Shown here in pieces: positions 5,838 through 7,185 of a DNA stretch of 7,185 bases (within the stretch, counting starts at the first letter, position 1; each line of letters starts with the position of its first letter). The notes beneath the pieces were generated by a model, which was not told where the DNA came from, did no database searches, and saw only the letters and a program-made list of their open reading frames with translations. The stretch comes from Bacteroidia bacterium. Lineage in GTDB: Bacteria; Bacteroidota; Bacteroidia; Flavobacteriales; Flavobacteriaceae. Location of the stretch: positions 1-7,185 of the forward strand of contig JAUIAA010000106.1 of NCBI GenBank assembly GCA_030425715.1, in the 5' to 3' direction. Both the position numbers and the translations under genes were made by a program.

Positions 5838-6892
5838 TACAAAACCTTCAAAATGACGCCATAACTTTATTAAAAAACTTGATTGAAACGGAATCCTTTT
5901 CTGCGCAAGAACAAGGTACTTGCAAACATATTCTTGATTTTTTGGCTAAGAGAATTGAAAAAGTAGAGCTATCTGATTTTAATGTGATAGCACAAAATAA
6001 GTACTTTGACCAGAGTAAACCTACCATCCTTTTAAATTCGCACCACGATACCGTAAAACCGAATAAAGGATATACACGTGATCCATTTCAGGCCGAGATT
6101 GTAGATGGAAAACTATATGGCTTAGGCAGCAATGATGCGGGCGGTTGTTTGGTATCATTAATCGCAACGTTTTTATATTTTTATAAAAAGAAAGATTTAA
6201 AATACAACTTAATTTTATTGGCTTCTGCCGAAGAGGAAGATTCTGGCGATTTGGGTATTCGATCCGTAATTCCAAAACTACCACCAATAGATTTTGCCAT
6301 TGTGGGCGAGCCTACTTTAATGCATTTGGCTATAGCCGAAAAAGGATTGTTGGTGTTAGATTGTTATGCGCACGGACAACCAGGTCATGCTGCACACGGG
6401 CTTGGAGATAATTCCATTTATAAGGCTATGGAAGCTGTCCAGTGGTTTTCTACCTATAAATTCCCTAAATTTTCAGAAGCCTTGGGAGATGTAAGAATGA
6501 CGGTAACTCAAATAGATGCTGGAAATCAGCACAATGTAATTCCTGCAACTTGTCATTTTGTGGTAGATATTCGGGTAACGGATGCGTATACCAATGAAGA
6601 GATACTAAAAATAGTACAAGAAAATTTAGACGTGGAAGTCAAGCCAAGATCACTTCGTTTAAATTCGTCATCCATACCAAAAAATCACGAAATTGTACAA
6701 GCTGGGATACAATTAGGCAGGGAAACCTACGGCTCACCAACGCTTTCAGATCAATCCAATCTAACATGCCCATCTTTAAAATTAGGGCCAGGAGATTCTT
6801 ATAGATCACATACTGCAGATGAATTTATTTATGTGGATGAAATTAAAAAAGGCATAGAAATTTATATTAAAATACTTAATAAAATCTTATAA
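5834..6892 (+). CDS. argE: M20-family N-acylcitrulline/N-acylornithine deacylase (ArgE/DapE type)
   Basis: A 352-residue zinc-dependent M20 hydrolase. Metal and catalytic residues are in place: H70 and D72 in NSHHDTV, D101 in GLGSNDAGG, the acidic pair E134-E135 in ASAEEEDSG (base and metal ligand), E159 in VGEPT, and H326 in SYRSHTADEF. The inserted dimerisation domain begins near ALIAEKGL-like strands (residues about 167-176) and carries H185 in GQPGHAAHG, the histidine that completes the partner subunit's active site in this family. Motifs alone cannot separate ArgE, DapE and other M20 amidases. Because the upstream transcarbamylase works on acylated ornithine, the natural job here is removal of the acyl group from N-acylcitrulline to give citrulline for ArgG. 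If the group is succinyl, the reaction is chemically the same as DapE's. The start overlaps the argB stop as ATGA, and argH follows after 11 bp. Confidence 0.88.
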   Translation: MIQNLQNDAITLLKNLIETESFSAQEQGTCKHILDFLAKRIEKVELSDFNVIAQNKYFDQSKPTILLNSHHDTVKPNKGYTRDPFQAEIVDGKLYGLGSNDAGGCLVSLIATFLYFYKKKDLKYNLILLASAEEEDSGDLGIRSVIPKLPPIDFAIVGEPTLMHLAIAEKGLLVLDCYAHGQPGHAAHGLGDNSIYKAMEAVQWFSTYKFPKFSEALGDVRMTVTQIDAGNQHNVIPATCHFVVDIRVTDAYTNEEILKIVQENLDVEVKPRSLRLNSSSIPKNHEIVQAGIQLGRETYGSPTLSDQSNLTCPSLKLGPGDSYRSHTADEFIYVDEIKKGIEIYIKILNKIL

Positions 6893-6903
6893 AACAGCAA
6901 ACC

Positions 6904-7185
6904 ATGAAACTTTGGGATAAAGGATTTAGTACCGATAAAAAAATTGACATTTTCACCGTAGGTAATGATAGAGAGCTAGATTTGGTTTTGGCAAAATATG
7001 ATGTTTTGGGTTCCATTGCTCATGCTAAAATGTTACATAAAATTGGTTTACTTAACCAAGAAGAAATTGATAGTGTAACAAGGCAATTAGAACATATTTT
7101 AGAGTCTATCGCTAAAGGTGAATTTACTATAGAAGATACTTTTGAGGATGTACACTCTAAAGTAGAATATTTGCTCACTCAAAAA
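6904..7185 (+). CDS. argH: Argininosuccinate lyase, N-terminal part (3' end outside the window)
   Basis: The first 94 codons of ArgH, which splits argininosuccinate into arginine and fumarate, the last step of the pathway. The frame starts at ATG 6904, 11 bp after the argE stop, and stays open to the last base. The protein starts MKLWDKGFSTDKKID and continues with FTVGNDRELDLVLAKYDVLGSIAHAKML, matching the family opening 'lWggRF...d..v..f..S...D..L..yDi.gS.AHa.mL'. A later HSKVEYLLT piece corresponds to the conserved 'edvHm.iE..L' region. The usual 'GGRF' after LW is DKGF here, a variant I associate with Bacteroidota homologues. The catalytic Ser loop and the GSSxMPxKxN signature are beyond the window. 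It has no Shine-Dalgarno sequence; the leader is A-rich (AAAACAGCAAACC). Confidence 0.93.
   Translation, partial: MKLWDKGFSTDKKIDIFTVGNDRELDLVLAKYDVLGSIAHAKMLHKIGLLNQEEIDSVTRQLEHILESIAKGEFTIEDTFEDVHSKVEYLLTQK

Noticed and set aside
5834..6892. Succinyl-diaminopimelate desuccinylase (DapE) of lysine synthesis
   Set aside because: The active-site motifs fit, but the gene is translationally coupled to argB and followed by argH, and no lysine gene is near.

Overview
The window is one uninterrupted, single-strand (+) stretch of a combined arginine and proline biosynthesis operon. It holds the 3' end of argC, then complete proC, argD, proA, proB, an argF'-type transcarbamylase gene, argB and argE/dapE, and the 5' end of argH. 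Low GC, A-rich starts without a Shine-Dalgarno sequence, and this particular mix of arg and pro genes point to a member of the Bacteroidota, most likely a flavobacterium. That assignment rests on recognised gene order and protein style, not on a search.

Layout: argC tail (1-210), 10 bp gap, proC (221-1018), 1 bp gap, argD (1020-2147), 4 bp gap, proA (2152-3351), overlap, proB (about 3335-4117), ATGA overlap, argF' (4114-5061), ATGA overlap, argB (5058-5837), ATGA overlap, argE (5834-6892), 11 bp gap, argH (6904 to the window end). No gap exceeds 11 bp, so there is no room for an internal terminator, a sizeable promoter region or an RNA gene. The operon runs off both ends, and its promoter must lie upstream.

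Working together: ArgB, ArgC and ArgD turn an N-acylglutamate into N-acylornithine. The ArgF' protein carbamoylates the still-acylated ornithine to N-acylcitrulline, the M20 hydrolase removes the acyl group to give citrulline, and ArgH (with an ArgG not in the window) finishes arginine. ProB, ProA and ProC are a complete glutamate-to-proline route placed inside the arginine genes. The transcarbamylase carries Ser at the position where Glu versus Pro separates N-acetylornithine from N-succinylornithine enzymes. This suggests the pathway runs on succinylated intermediates, as shown for Bacteroides fragilis.

Nothing here looks like a mobile element, defence system or CRISPR. The points worth a second look are the acyl-group choice, the divergent motifs in ProA and ProC, the PUA-less ProB, the short ArgB N-terminus and the chain of start/stop overlaps.
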